Of a stretch of 64,000 bases of DNA, positions 26,135-33,760 are shown in pieces (the stretch's first letter is position 1; each line of letters starts with the position of its first letter). This DNA is from CAXMST01 sp038206985. GTDB lineage: Bacteria; Actinomycetota; Thermoleophilia; Solirubrobacterales; 70-9. Made by a program: the position numbers and the translations under genes. The notes under the pieces are model-generated. The model was not told where the DNA came from. It saw only the letters and a program-made list of their open reading frames with translations, and searched no databases. The stretch spans positions 1-64,000 of the forward strand of contig JBBRAH010000010.1 in the NCBI GenBank assembly GCA_038206985.1, written 5' to 3'.

Positions 26135-27371
26135 AGGGCCGGGGCCGGGGAAGGGACCGGGGGAAATTATTGCCTGGGGCAGCCGCGGCCAGCCGCTCTC
26201 CGGTGCGTGCTGCTGCTTCCGCCCAGGAGTATCTGGCGCTCGGCCCGGGCCGGGGGACTGCGAGCGCAACCGACAACGCCGCTGCCAGCGCGCCCACATC
26301 CCCGACCGGGAAGAGCTTCGCGCCGGGCCCCGCGGTCTCACGGTGGGGCGGAATGTCGCTGAGCACCGCCCTGGCTCCGCAGGCGGCCGCCTCGAGTGCG
26401 CTTAGGCCGAGGCCCTCGAAACGGGAGGCAGAGACGAGTGCCTCGCAGTCGCTGTAGAGCGCGGCGAGCGTTCCGTCGCTCACATGGCCGGGCGCGTGAA
26501 GTCGCTCTTTGAGGCCGAGTCTGCGGGCCCTGGCGAGCACTTCGGGCGCGGTCGAGCCATAGGACCCCCGGTGCGCGCCGACGAGGACCACGTCGAGACC
26601 GGCGAGCATTCCCCCCATTTGATCGAGCAGGGGCAGCGCCTCCAGCACGAGGCCGGGGTCCTTGTGCCGGTTGAGGCCCGAGGACACGAGCACGAAGCGG
26701 GCCCCCTCCCCCAGGCCCGCCAGATTCCGGGCCTGCTCGATCTCCGCCGGGGAGCGCGGCCGGAAGGCCCGGTCGACTGCAACCGGGAGAAGTCCGAGGG
26801 GGATCGTCGGCGGAACGGAGGCGGCGAGCTGCGTCCTGCTCGCCTCGGAGACGGCGAGAACGCTTGCGGCAGAACGCAGCGCCAGGGACTGCTTGGCAGC
26901 CGCGAGCAGGCGGTCTCGGCGGCTCGGATAGAAGAGCGCGGCCTGCCCGCCGGGCGGCTTTACGTCGTGGAAGACCACCAGCTGCCGGACGCCGGGGGTC
27001 GGAAACCAACCGACCGCTGAAGGCTGCAGCAGGGCGACGGGCCGCGCACGGAGCGCCTTCAGGCCGCAGCGCAACAGGACCCCGACCGGGCGCCTGCCTC
27101 CGGCGGCGAGATCCGTCCCGGGCTGCTCCTCGCGACCAAGGGGGAGGAGCGTCGCCCTTCCACCGAGGGAGGCATCGATCGCTGCTGCATCGTCTGCATG
27201 GCAGAGCACGGCGAGCCCGCCGGCGGGGCCAGGGGCCAGGGGCTCGCCCAGAGAGGCGGCCAGCTCCGGCAGGAGACCCCGCAGAAAGCGGCCCTCCCCA
27301 CGGGGGTTGGCCCATCCCGTGGCGTCGACCGCAAAGGTCGCAACCGCGCCACGCGGGCGGACCTCACTCAC
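26124..27371 (-). CDS. family 4-type (GT-B) glycosyltransferase
   Basis: 415 residues from GTG 27371. N-terminal acceptor domain with ATFAVDATGWANPRGEGRFL, then the GT-B C-domain: RFVLVSSGLNRHKDPGLVLEAL, LHAPGHVSDGTLAALYSDC, and ALVSASRFEGLGLSALEAAACG, which contains the EX7E-type motif (the first acidic residue is in RFEGLGLS) of nucleotide-sugar-binding GT4 enzymes. Likely transfers a hexose, mannose or rhamnose unit. The start overlaps the OCD-family gene by 8 bp. The last 20 residues are Pro/Arg-rich and overlap the opposing gene. Confidence 0.85.
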   Translation of the reverse strand: MSEVRPRGAVATFAVDATGWANPRGEGRFLRGLLPELAASLGEPLAPGPAGGLAVLCHADDAAAIDASLGGRATLLPLGREEQPGTDLAAGGRRPVGVLLRCGLKALRARPVALLQPSAVGWFPTPGVRQLVVFHDVKPPGGQAALFYPSRRDRLLAAAKQSLALRSAASVLAVSEASRTQLAASVPPTIPLGLLPVAVDRAFRPRSPAEIEQARNLAGLGEGARFVLVSSGLNRHKDPGLVLEALPLLDQMGGMLAGLDVVLVGAHRGSYGSTAPEVLARARRLGLKERLHAPGHVSDGTLAALYSDCEALVSASRFEGLGLSALEAAACGARAVLSDIPPHRETAGPGAKLFPVGDVGALAAALSVALAVPRPGPSARYSWAEAAARTGERLAAAAPGNNFPRSLPRPRPFRR

Positions 27372-28311
27372 CTCCGAGCTCTACGGCCGGTGCCGTTCCT
27401 GCCGCTAGAGCCTCCTCGTAGGCCGCGATCGCGATCGCCAGGTCCTGCGTCGCCAGCCCGGTTGAATCGAAGAGTGTGATCGAGTCGGCGCCGGCGCGTC
27501 CCAGGTGCTCACCGCAGAGCACGGCGCCCAACTCGGTCACGGCCGCACGATCCAGCTCCCCGCGTCTCGACGGGCCGGCCAGCTCACCCCCCACGGATGC
27601 TTGCGCCCACTCGTCGCAGAAGACCTCGCACCGTCCCAGCTCGGTCGGATCGACCTCGGCCTTGCCCTTCGCGTCGGCACCGAGGACCGCGTAGTGCGAG
27701 CCCGACTCCATCCGACCCGCGCCGATCACCGGGTGCTCGCCCGGCGTCACGGTCACGACGACATCACATTCGAGAGCAGCCGAGACACCGGCGACCCGCC
27801 AGCCGAGCTCCTCGGCAAGGTCCGCGGCCGCAGCCTCCCGGATATCGGCACACAGCCCGGGCCCGTAGCCGACAGCGTTGAGGCAGCGCGCCGCCCACGC
27901 ACCGTTGACACCGCAGCCGACGATCCCGACGCTGGAGGCGGAGGGGCGCGCCAGGGCCTGGGCCGAGACCGCGGCAGCCGCACCGGTGCGCAGCGAGGTC
28001 ACCGTCGCGCAGTCGAGGATCGCGAGCAGCGCTCCCGTCTCGGCGCTGGAAAGCAGCAGCGCCCCGGCAACAACCGGCAGGCCGCGCTCGGGGTTACCCG
28101 GAAACGAAGTGACCCACTTCAGGGAGGCGTAGCCGGAACCGCGGGCCGGCATCGCCCGGAAGTCGCCCCCGGGCGGAGCACTCACGTAGACCTTGGCCGG
28201 CATCTCCCACTCGCCACGGTGGTGGCGCTCGAACGACTCGCGCGTCAGCTCGACCGCCCGGGCCGGGGAGACCGCACCGAGAATCGCTTCGCTGTCGAGG
28301 ACGAGCGCCAC
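27364..28311 (-). CDS. ornithine cyclodeaminase/mu-crystallin family enzyme
   Basis: 315 residues. Family signatures are SLKWVTSFPGNPERGLP, DCATVTSLRTGAAAAVSA, SSVGIVGCGVNGAWAARCL (NAD-binding glycine motif), and near the end TLFDSTGLATQDLA. Members include ornithine cyclodeaminase, alanine dehydrogenase and ketimine reductases. Sequence alone does not separate these. It is translationally coupled to the GT4 gene, which could mean it supplies an amino-acid-derived substituent for the glycan, but it may be independent metabolism. Confidence 0.85.
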   Translation of the reverse strand: MALVLDSEAILGAVSPARAVELTRESFERHHRGEWEMPAKVYVSAPPGGDFRAMPARGSGYASLKWVTSFPGNPERGLPVVAGALLLSSAETGALLAILDCATVTSLRTGAAAAVSAQALARPSASSVGIVGCGVNGAWAARCLNAVGYGPGLCADIREAAAADLAEELGWRVAGVSAALECDVVVTVTPGEHPVIGAGRMESGSHYAVLGADAKGKAEVDPTELGRCEVFCDEWAQASVGGELAGPSRRGELDRAAVTELGAVLCGEHLGRAGADSITLFDSTGLATQDLAIAIAAYEEALAAGTAPAVELGGE

Positions 28312-28348
28312 CCCCGGATTGATACTCCCCCGAGCGCCTCGAGGTGCG

Positions 28349-28354
28349 TAACCT
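28349..28354 (+). promoter_or_regulatory. -10 box (TAACCT) for a probable leaderless transcript
   Basis: TAACCT lies 7 nt before GTG 28362, which supports that codon as the start of the small gene upstream of the kinase. Confidence 0.45.
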
Positions 28355-28361
28355 TGCGGCC

Positions 28362-28619
28362 GTGAGCAGCAACGGCAACCGCAAGCCCCCGCGCCCGCAG
28401 ATCGAGATGCTCGCTTCCGCCGAGCCGGCCGAAGCCGCTGCCGTGATCGCAGCGGTCGAGCAGTTCATCGCCGAGACGGCGCCCGCTCCCCAGTCGAGCC
28501 CGGCCGTGAATCCCTGGCAGCGCGCCGCCCTGCTCGAGGGGGTGAGGGCCAAGGAGGCCTTCGCCTCACCCTGGGGCGAAGAGCGCACCTGGGGCGCGCG
28601 CCACTCCCACAAGCACTGA
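28362..28619 (+). CDS. small protein, possible acyl-CoA carboxylase epsilon-like subunit
   Basis: 85 residues from GTG 28362 (open to 28344). The layout, a short beta-strand (PQIEMLAS), an Ala-rich helix (AEAAAVIAAVEQFIAE), a Pro/Ser linker, then PWQRAALLEGVRAKE, resembles the small epsilon subunits of actinobacterial acyl-CoA carboxylases. If so it would help join alpha and beta subunits such as the one encoded at 22035. Identification is weak because these subunits are poorly conserved. Its stop overlaps the kinase start by one base (TGATG), so the two are co-expressed. Confidence 0.45.
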   Translation: MSSNGNRKPPRPQIEMLASAEPAEAAAVIAAVEQFIAETAPAPQSSPAVNPWQRAALLEGVRAKEAFASPWGEERTWGARHSHKH

Positions 28620-29743
28620 TGGCCGAAGGCGTCGCGGACGGGCGCTACCGGCTCGAGGAGGTGATCGGCACCGGCGGCATGGCGACCGTCTGGCGGGCCC
28701 GGGACACCCAGCTCGAGCGGCAGGTCGCGGTCAAGCAGATCTCGGACACCCTAAGCCACGACGAGGACTTCATGGCCCGCTTCCGGCGCGAGGCGATGAT
28801 TGCCTCCTCGCTGCAGCATCCGAATCTGGTCCGGATCTTCGACTTCGATCCCGATGCCGAGCGCCCGTTCATCGTGATGGAGCTGATCGAGGGCCCGACG
28901 CTCGCCGAGTTGCTCGCCGAAGAGGCCCCGCTCGATCCCGCCGCGCTCGCCGAACAGTTGCTGGCGGCGCTGGATCACATCCACTCCGCCGGAATCGTGC
29001 ACAGGGATGTGAAGCCCGCCAACATCCTCGCCGACGGCTCCGGCGTCTTCCGGCTGACCGACTTCGGCATTGCCCGCGCGGCCGATGCGACCCGCTACAC
29101 GGCGACGGGTCAGGTGATCGGCACCCTGCGCTATATGGCCCCCGAGATCCAGGCGGGTGAGCCCGCGAGCCCGGCCTCGGATCTCTATGCGGCCGGCATC
29201 GTCCTGGGCGAGGCGGGTCTCAGCGAAGCGGCCACCGCAGCGCTTCGTGATCCGGATCCCGCCCGGCGACCGGAGTCGGCGGCCGCTGCAGCCCTGCTGG
29301 TGTTGGGCTCCGGCCAGGCGGGGGCCGGGGGCGACACCGAGCTGATGCCGACCGAGCCGCTCGAGGCCGGTGGCGCCGCACCGGTGGCTGCGGCGCCCGT
29401 CGCCGCCGGGGGCCGCCGTCGGGTCGGCGCATTGCTGGCCGTGGCGGGCGTGGCCGCCGTGCTGATCGCGGCTGTCGCGCTGTCGGGCAGCGACGACCCC
29501 GCCACCACCGGCTCGGGCCAGCAGAGGGAGAAGACCGCCTCCGAATCGACAACGACAGCGGAGCCGACCACACCGACGACCACGACCACGACCGAGACGT
29601 CGACGATCCCCCCACCCGCGCCGGCCGCCGAGAATCCCGTGGGCAAGGAGCCTCCCGGTAAGGAGGAGAAGGACGCGAAGGAACCGAAGCCACCCAAGGA
29701 GGAGAAGCCAAAGAAGGAACCCAAGGAGGAGAAGAAGAAGTAG
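28619..29743 (+). CDS. PknB-type Ser/Thr protein kinase with shortened C-lobe and charged extracytoplasmic tail
   Basis: 374 residues. Kinase motifs: glycine loop IGTGGMATVW (16-25), catalytic Lys in QVAVKQ (39), HRDVKPAN (128-135), DFG (148-150), APE (174-176). After DLYAAGIVLGE (188-198) the usual 35-45 residues holding the LTGxxPF segment and helix G are missing; the chain goes straight to LSEAATAALRDPDPARRPES. A single membrane helix spans about 268-289, then a Thr-rich linker and a Lys/Glu/Pro tail that would be outside the cell. No PASTA repeats are present. It is probably able to bind ATP; full activity is uncertain because of the missing C-lobe part. Confidence 0.85.
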   Translation: MAEGVADGRYRLEEVIGTGGMATVWRARDTQLERQVAVKQISDTLSHDEDFMARFRREAMIASSLQHPNLVRIFDFDPDAERPFIVMELIEGPTLAELLAEEAPLDPAALAEQLLAALDHIHSAGIVHRDVKPANILADGSGVFRLTDFGIARAADATRYTATGQVIGTLRYMAPEIQAGEPASPASDLYAAGIVLGEAGLSEAATAALRDPDPARRPESAAAAALLVLGSGQAGAGGDTELMPTEPLEAGGAAPVAAAPVAAGGRRRVGALLAVAGVAAVLIAAVALSGSDDPATTGSGQQREKTASESTTTAEPTTPTTTTTTETSTIPPPAPAAENPVGKEPPGKEEKDAKEPKPPKEEKPKKEPKEEKKK

Positions 29744-29813
29744 CTGGGGCTGTCGGCGCCTCCCTGGTCCCCCCGCGCGATAAAAGTTCCCAACCCAACC
29801 CAAGGAGTAGCTC

Positions 29814-30023
29814 GTGGCCGTAGTGAAGATCATCGAACTGGTGGGAAGCTCGAAGGAGTCGACCGACGATGCCGCCCGACAGGCGCTGAAGAGCGCCCAG
29901 GGCAAGCTCCGCAACATCCGCGCAGTTGACATCGTCAGCACGGGGCTCCGCGGCGAGAACCTCGACGAGTACCGCGCCCACGTCCGGGTCGCCTTCCTGG
30001 TCGAGAGCGCCGAAGTGGACTGA
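29814..30023 (+). CDS. dodecin family flavin-binding protein
   Basis: 69 residues, the usual length for dodecins. Starts at GTG 29814 with AAGGAG at 29802-29807. The sequence begins VKIIELVGSSKESTDDAARQAL and ends with a beta-strand pair (VRVAFLVESAEVD), matching the three-stranded sheet plus helix of dodecin, which assembles into a hollow dodecamer binding riboflavin, FMN or CoA as storage and protection. The aromatic flavin-stacking residue of archaeal/bacterial dodecins (a Trp near residue 36) appears replaced: the segment reads NIRAVDIVS. A stand-alone gene between the kinase and the sulfite reductase. Confidence 0.85.
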   Translation: MAVVKIIELVGSSKESTDDAARQALKSAQGKLRNIRAVDIVSTGLRGENLDEYRAHVRVAFLVESAEVD

Positions 30024-30037
30024 TCTATATGTATTCA

Positions 30038-30061
30038 CCCTAATCCCAGTCAGGATTAGGG
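30038..30061. promoter_or_regulatory. inverted repeat upstream of sulfite reductase, possible operator
   Basis: Arms CCCTAATCC (30038-30046) and GGATTAGGG (30053-30061) pair perfectly over 9 bp around a 6 nt spacer. No T-run follows on either strand, so a terminator is less likely than a regulator-binding site. It lies 76 bp before the reductase start. Confidence 0.5.
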
Positions 30062-30136
30062 ACTTTGATACCGTCCCGGTGAACTTCCGGGGCTGAAGCG
30101 CCCTGCCCGTCCAGCTATCAGGGAGAGAACTCCGCG

Positions 30137-32032
30137 ATGGAACCGACCGCCGCCCCCCGCAAAGCCGTTGAGCCGAAGGCCAAGGGCACCGAGGCCGACC
30201 TCGATCAGGACCTGCTCAAGAGGCAGGAGGGCAAGGGCAAGCTCGGCTCCAGGGACAACCCGGAGTCCTACGAGAACATCCCCGGGCACATCATCCCGAT
30301 CCTCAGCAATGAGTTCGAGGACTTCGACTTCGAGTCCGACAAGTTCCTCGACGGCGACACGCCCGAGAACCAGTTCATCGGCTTCCGACTCAAGCAGGGC
30401 GTCTATGGACAGCGCCAGCCCAACGTGCAGATGGTGCGCGTGAAGCTGCCGCTCGGCGGCGTCACGCCCGATCAGATGGACTCCTTCGCCGAGGTCGTCG
30501 AGCGCTGGGCCCCGCTCAACAAGGGTCACATCACGACGCGGCAGAACATCCAGATCCACCACGTGCCGCTCAGCGACATGAAGGAACTGATCAAGGTGAT
30601 CAGCGCCACCGGCCTCTCCAGCCGCGAGGGCTGCGGCAACACGGTCCGAAACGTCACCGGCGATCCCTGGGCCGGCGTCAGCGAGAACGAGGTCTTCGAC
30701 CCGACCAACCTCGCGGTCGCATACGTGCGCTATTTCGTGCGCCACCCGACCACGCAGCTGATGCCGCGCAAGATCAAGACCGCCTTCGACGGCACGCCCG
30801 GCGAGGATCGCTCGATCACGGGCATCCACGACATCGGCTTCATCTCGCGGATCAAGGACGGCAAGCGCGGCTTCGAGGTCCGGGTCGGCGGTGGCACCTC
30901 GATCATGCCCCGCATCGCCCCCACCCTCTACGACTTCGTCGAGGCAGACAACGGCGATTTCCTCAAGGTCTCCGAGGCCGTCTTCCGGATCTTCGACCGC
31001 CAGGAGTGGCTACGCGTCAACCGCGCCCGTGCTCGGATCAAGGTCCTCGTCGACAAGATCGGCATGGACGCCTTCCGCGAGATGGTCGACCGCGAGCTCG
31101 AGGGCGACTGGGTCTCCGAGCGCGATTTCTCGATCGAGCATCTGCTCGGCACCGACGACGAGGAGCGCCGCGCGCCCGAGGCACCGGCCAACCCCAGTTC
31201 CCCGAACGGGGATCTCGCCGAGTTCGAGCGCTTCTGCCTCGACAACGTTCTGCCGCAGCGCCAGGAGGGCTACTCGACCGTCGAGATCAAGGTCACCCGC
31301 GGCGACCTCACCCCGGAGCAGTTCCGCGGCCTCGGGCAGCTGATGCGCGACTACACCGGCGGCAACGCCAGGACCACCATCGAGCAGAACTTCGTCCTGC
31401 GCTGGGTCCGCAACGAGGCGCTCTACGATGTCTACAAGGCGCTCGGTGAGCTGGGACTCGACGATCCCGGCGCCGGCACGATCACGGACACGGTCAGCTG
31501 CCCCGGAACCGACTCCTGCAAGCTCGGCATCACCGCCTCGATGGGGCTCAACCGCGCCCTGCAGGCCAAGATCGACGAGATGCAGATCGACGATCCGCTG
31601 AGCAAGAAGATCCACCTGAAGATGAGCGGCTGCCCCAATGGCTGCGGTCAGCATCACATCGGCTCGATCGGCTTCTACGGCGCCTCGCTGAAGGTCAACG
31701 GCCACCAGATGCCCGCCTACATCCCGCACATCGGCGGCGATGTGAGCGGCGGCAAGGTCGTCTACGGCGGCCGGCTCAAGGTGCGGTTGCCCGCCAAGCG
31801 GGTACCCGAGGCCGTCGAGCGCTGGATCCGGATGTACGAGGCCGAGCGCACCGACGACAGCGAGGACTTCCTCCGCTACGCCGAGCGCGTCGGCAACGAG
31901 CGTTTCGAGGAGGAGATCAAGAAGCTCGCGCTGCCCGCCGAGTTCAACCTCGACAACCTGCTCGACTTCATCGACTGGAGCCGCCGCGATCCCTACAAGG
32001 TCGAGCGCGGCGAGGGCGAATGCGCGATCTGA
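30137..32032 (+). CDS. ferredoxin-type nitrite/sulfite reductase, probably sulfite reductase
   Basis: 631 residues with two ferredoxin-like half-domains each followed by a siroheme-binding half. Arg-rich siroheme contacts are in GHITTRQNIQIHHV and SSREGCGNTVRNVT. The four cluster ligands are C455 and C461 (SCPGTDSCKLG) and C499 and C503 (MSGCPNGCG), the arrangement that bridges [4Fe-4S] to siroheme. The enzyme makes a six-electron reduction. Sulfite rather than nitrite is inferred from the adjoining APS/PAPS reductase (22 bp downstream) and the ATP sulfurylase nearby. Possible operator at 30038. Confidence 0.88.
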   Translation: MEPTAAPRKAVEPKAKGTEADLDQDLLKRQEGKGKLGSRDNPESYENIPGHIIPILSNEFEDFDFESDKFLDGDTPENQFIGFRLKQGVYGQRQPNVQMVRVKLPLGGVTPDQMDSFAEVVERWAPLNKGHITTRQNIQIHHVPLSDMKELIKVISATGLSSREGCGNTVRNVTGDPWAGVSENEVFDPTNLAVAYVRYFVRHPTTQLMPRKIKTAFDGTPGEDRSITGIHDIGFISRIKDGKRGFEVRVGGGTSIMPRIAPTLYDFVEADNGDFLKVSEAVFRIFDRQEWLRVNRARARIKVLVDKIGMDAFREMVDRELEGDWVSERDFSIEHLLGTDDEERRAPEAPANPSSPNGDLAEFERFCLDNVLPQRQEGYSTVEIKVTRGDLTPEQFRGLGQLMRDYTGGNARTTIEQNFVLRWVRNEALYDVYKALGELGLDDPGAGTITDTVSCPGTDSCKLGITASMGLNRALQAKIDEMQIDDPLSKKIHLKMSGCPNGCGQHHIGSIGFYGASLKVNGHQMPAYIPHIGGDVSGGKVVYGGRLKVRLPAKRVPEAVERWIRMYEAERTDDSEDFLRYAERVGNERFEEEIKKLALPAEFNLDNLLDFIDWSRRDPYKVERGEGECAI

Positions 32033-32054
32033 GCCCTCGCCCATAGACACCACG

Positions 32055-32873
32055 ATGAGCGCTACCCGTGATCGAGTCGAGGGGAGAGCGCCGCAAGCCG
32101 GCGTCGCTGACCCGATCGCGGACATGAGCATCGAGCAGGTGCCCGATGTCGCTGAGCCGAAGAGGGATGCCAACGAGTTGCTCACCGCCGACGGGACGCT
32201 GATCGACCCACGCGAGGTCGCGGCCGAGCTCGAGGACCGGACGGCCGAGGAGACGATCCGCTGGGCATTGAAGACGTTCCACCCCCGACTGCGGATCGCC
32301 TGCTCGTTTCAGAAGACGAGCTCAGTGACGATCGACATCGCGCACAAGATCGACCCGAGCGCCAACTTCTTCTACCTCGACACCGACGTGCTCTTCGAAG
32401 AGACCTACGTGACCCGCGACGCGATCGCGGCAAAGTACGGGATCGAGTTCCTGCGCTACTCCGGAATCTCCCTCCAGGAGCAGGAGGACCTCTACGGCGC
32501 CGCGCTCTGGGACCGTCAGCCCGACGCCTGCTGCGGCATCCGCAAAGTCGAGCCGATGCGCGAAGCGCTCTCGGGGATCGACTGCTGGGTCTCAGGCATC
32601 CGCCGGGAGGACTCCGAAACGCGCGCCGGAGCCGCCAAGTTCGGCTGGGACCGCCGCTTCGGCCTCTGGAAGCTCAACCCGCTCGCCGACTGGACCGAGG
32701 CCCAGGTCTGGGACTACATCCACGACAACGACCTTCCCTACAACCCCCTTCACGACGCCGGCTACCCCTCGATCGGCTGCACCCACTGCACCCGCCCGCC
32801 CGGAGCCGGCGGCCACCCCCGCTCGGGACGCTGGGCCGACGCCCACAAGACCGAGTGCGGCCTCCACGGCTGA
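32055..32873 (+). CDS. cysH: APS/PAPS reductase with [4Fe-4S] cysteines
   Basis: 272 residues. The PP-loop-like ATP-pyrophosphatase fold is seen as IACSFQKTSSV. Paired cysteines in ACCGIRKVEP and GCTHCT form the four ligands of the iron-sulfur cluster found in assimilatory APS reductases, and the C-terminal catalytic Cys is in ECGLHG. Cluster-bearing CysH enzymes mostly prefer APS over PAPS. The product sulfite is passed to the reductase encoded just upstream. An N-terminal extension of about 40 residues is acidic and probably disordered. The presence of APS kinase at 40184 means APS can go both to sulfide and to PAPS. Confidence 0.93.
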   Translation: MSATRDRVEGRAPQAGVADPIADMSIEQVPDVAEPKRDANELLTADGTLIDPREVAAELEDRTAEETIRWALKTFHPRLRIACSFQKTSSVTIDIAHKIDPSANFFYLDTDVLFEETYVTRDAIAAKYGIEFLRYSGISLQEQEDLYGAALWDRQPDACCGIRKVEPMREALSGIDCWVSGIRREDSETRAGAAKFGWDRRFGLWKLNPLADWTEAQVWDYIHDNDLPYNPLHDAGYPSIGCTHCTRPPGAGGHPRSGRWADAHKTECGLHG

Positions 32874-32913
32874 GGGCCGCGGGCCAAGCCGCAGACCCGG
32901 GCCACCCGCAATC

Positions 32914-32975
32914 AGTGGTGCTTTTGGGCGTAAGCGTGGGTTCCTGCCACAGACCACACCACGAAAAGCACCACT
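32914..32975. repeat. long inverted repeat in the spacer before the DUF4160 gene
   Basis: Perfect 12 bp arms AGTGGTGCTTTT (32914-32925) and AAAAGCACCACT (32964-32975) enclose 38 bp. A second pair, GCGTGGG at 32934-32940 and CCCACGC at 32978-32984, interleaves with the first so that only one can form at a time. Nothing coding was seen in 32874-33054. It could be an operator, a structured leader or the remnant of a small mobile element. Confidence 0.6.
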
Positions 32976-33054
32976 CCCCCACGCACGAGTGCCAATCCTG
33001 AAGGGAACACTGATTTGGCCTTGACGGGGTGAATCTGAGAGCCAAGATGGCCGC

Positions 33055-33324
33055 ATGCCCCGCATCTCGAGCTTCTACGGAATCGTGATCTGGATGTACC
33101 ACGACGAGATCCACCATCGCGGTCGGCCTCACTTCCATGCCACCTATGCCGAACACGAGGCCTCGATCGAGATCGAGAGCCTGCAGGTACTGGCCGGCGG
33201 CTTGCCTCCGCGGGCCCTGCGGCTGGTCCTCGAGTGGGCCTCGGTCCACCGAGACGAGCTCGACCACAACTGGCATCTGGCCCGTGCCGCCCAGGCGCTG
33301 GAGCCGGTTGATCCTCTGCCATGA
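33055..33324 (+). CDS. DUF4160 domain protein
   Basis: 89 residues, whole DUF4160 domain. The signature is YHDEIHHRGRPHFHATYAE followed by IEIESLQVLAGGLPPRAL and a C-terminal helix (WASVHRDELDHNW). The His cluster suggests metal or nucleic-acid contact but the function is not known. It overlaps the DUF2442 gene by ATGA; this pair recurs in many bacterial genomes and behaves like a toxin-antitoxin-type module by layout, which remains unproven. A TTGACG box in the preceding spacer may be its -35 element. Confidence 0.85.
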   Translation: MPRISSFYGIVIWMYHDEIHHRGRPHFHATYAEHEASIEIESLQVLAGGLPPRALRLVLEWASVHRDELDHNWHLARAAQALEPVDPLP

Positions 33325-33611
33325 GCGCCCTACTCTTTAGCCAGATGCGCGGAACCCCACAGCTGCTCGAGGCCCAGCCGCTCGAAGGCCATCGCGTGCA
33401 TGTCCGCTTTGAGGACGGTGTGGCCGCTGAGGTCGATCTCCGCTACCTCGTCGACTACGGCGGTGTCTTTGAGCCGCTCCGCGACCCTGACTTCTTCCGG
33501 CGGCTGCACGCCAGCTCCGAGGCAGGAACGATCGTCTGGCCCAACGACGCCGACATCGCACCGGAGACGCTCTACGAGCTGGCTCGCAAGTACAGCCGGG
33601 CCACTGCCTAG
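33321..33611 (+). CDS. DUF2442 domain protein
   Basis: 96 residues. VHVRFEDGVAAEVDLRYLV followed by FEPLRDPDFFRRL and IVWPNDADIAPETLYE are the recognisable DUF2442 features. Members are small beta-rich proteins, partner to DUF4160, and some contact DNA. The overlap with the upstream gene implies coupled translation and a complex between the two products. Downstream, a perfect palindrome at 33656 may end the transcript. Confidence 0.85.
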   Translation: MSALLFSQMRGTPQLLEAQPLEGHRVHVRFEDGVAAEVDLRYLVDYGGVFEPLRDPDFFRRLHASSEAGTIVWPNDADIAPETLYELARKYSRATA

Positions 33612-33655
33612 AGCGCACTGCATAGACCGCGAGTGGTTTCCGGCTTCCTACTTGG

Positions 33656-33671
33656 CGGTTCCGCGGAACCG
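33656..33671. repeat. 16 bp perfect palindrome after the DUF2442 gene
   Basis: CGGTTCCG followed at once by CGGAACCG. It lies 45 bp past the DUF2442 stop. Without a T-run it is not a typical terminator; a protein-binding site is possible. Confidence 0.4.
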
Positions 33672-33734
33672 GTGCCGCCGGAACCTCCCCCTGTGGGGTG
33701 AGGTGCCTCGCGAGTTCGGATCGGCCATGGCGGT

Positions 33735-33746
33735 TTGCGCGAGAAG
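33735..33746 (-). repeat. copy 1 (core only) of a 3'-flanking repeat
   Basis: TTGCGCGAGAAG on the plus strand, 15 bp beyond the 3' end of the minus-strand HIRAN gene. It shares the core of the two hairpin copies at 34395 and 35645 but has no matching stem. Confidence 0.35.
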
Positions 33747-33760
33747 GACTGCTAGGAGCG

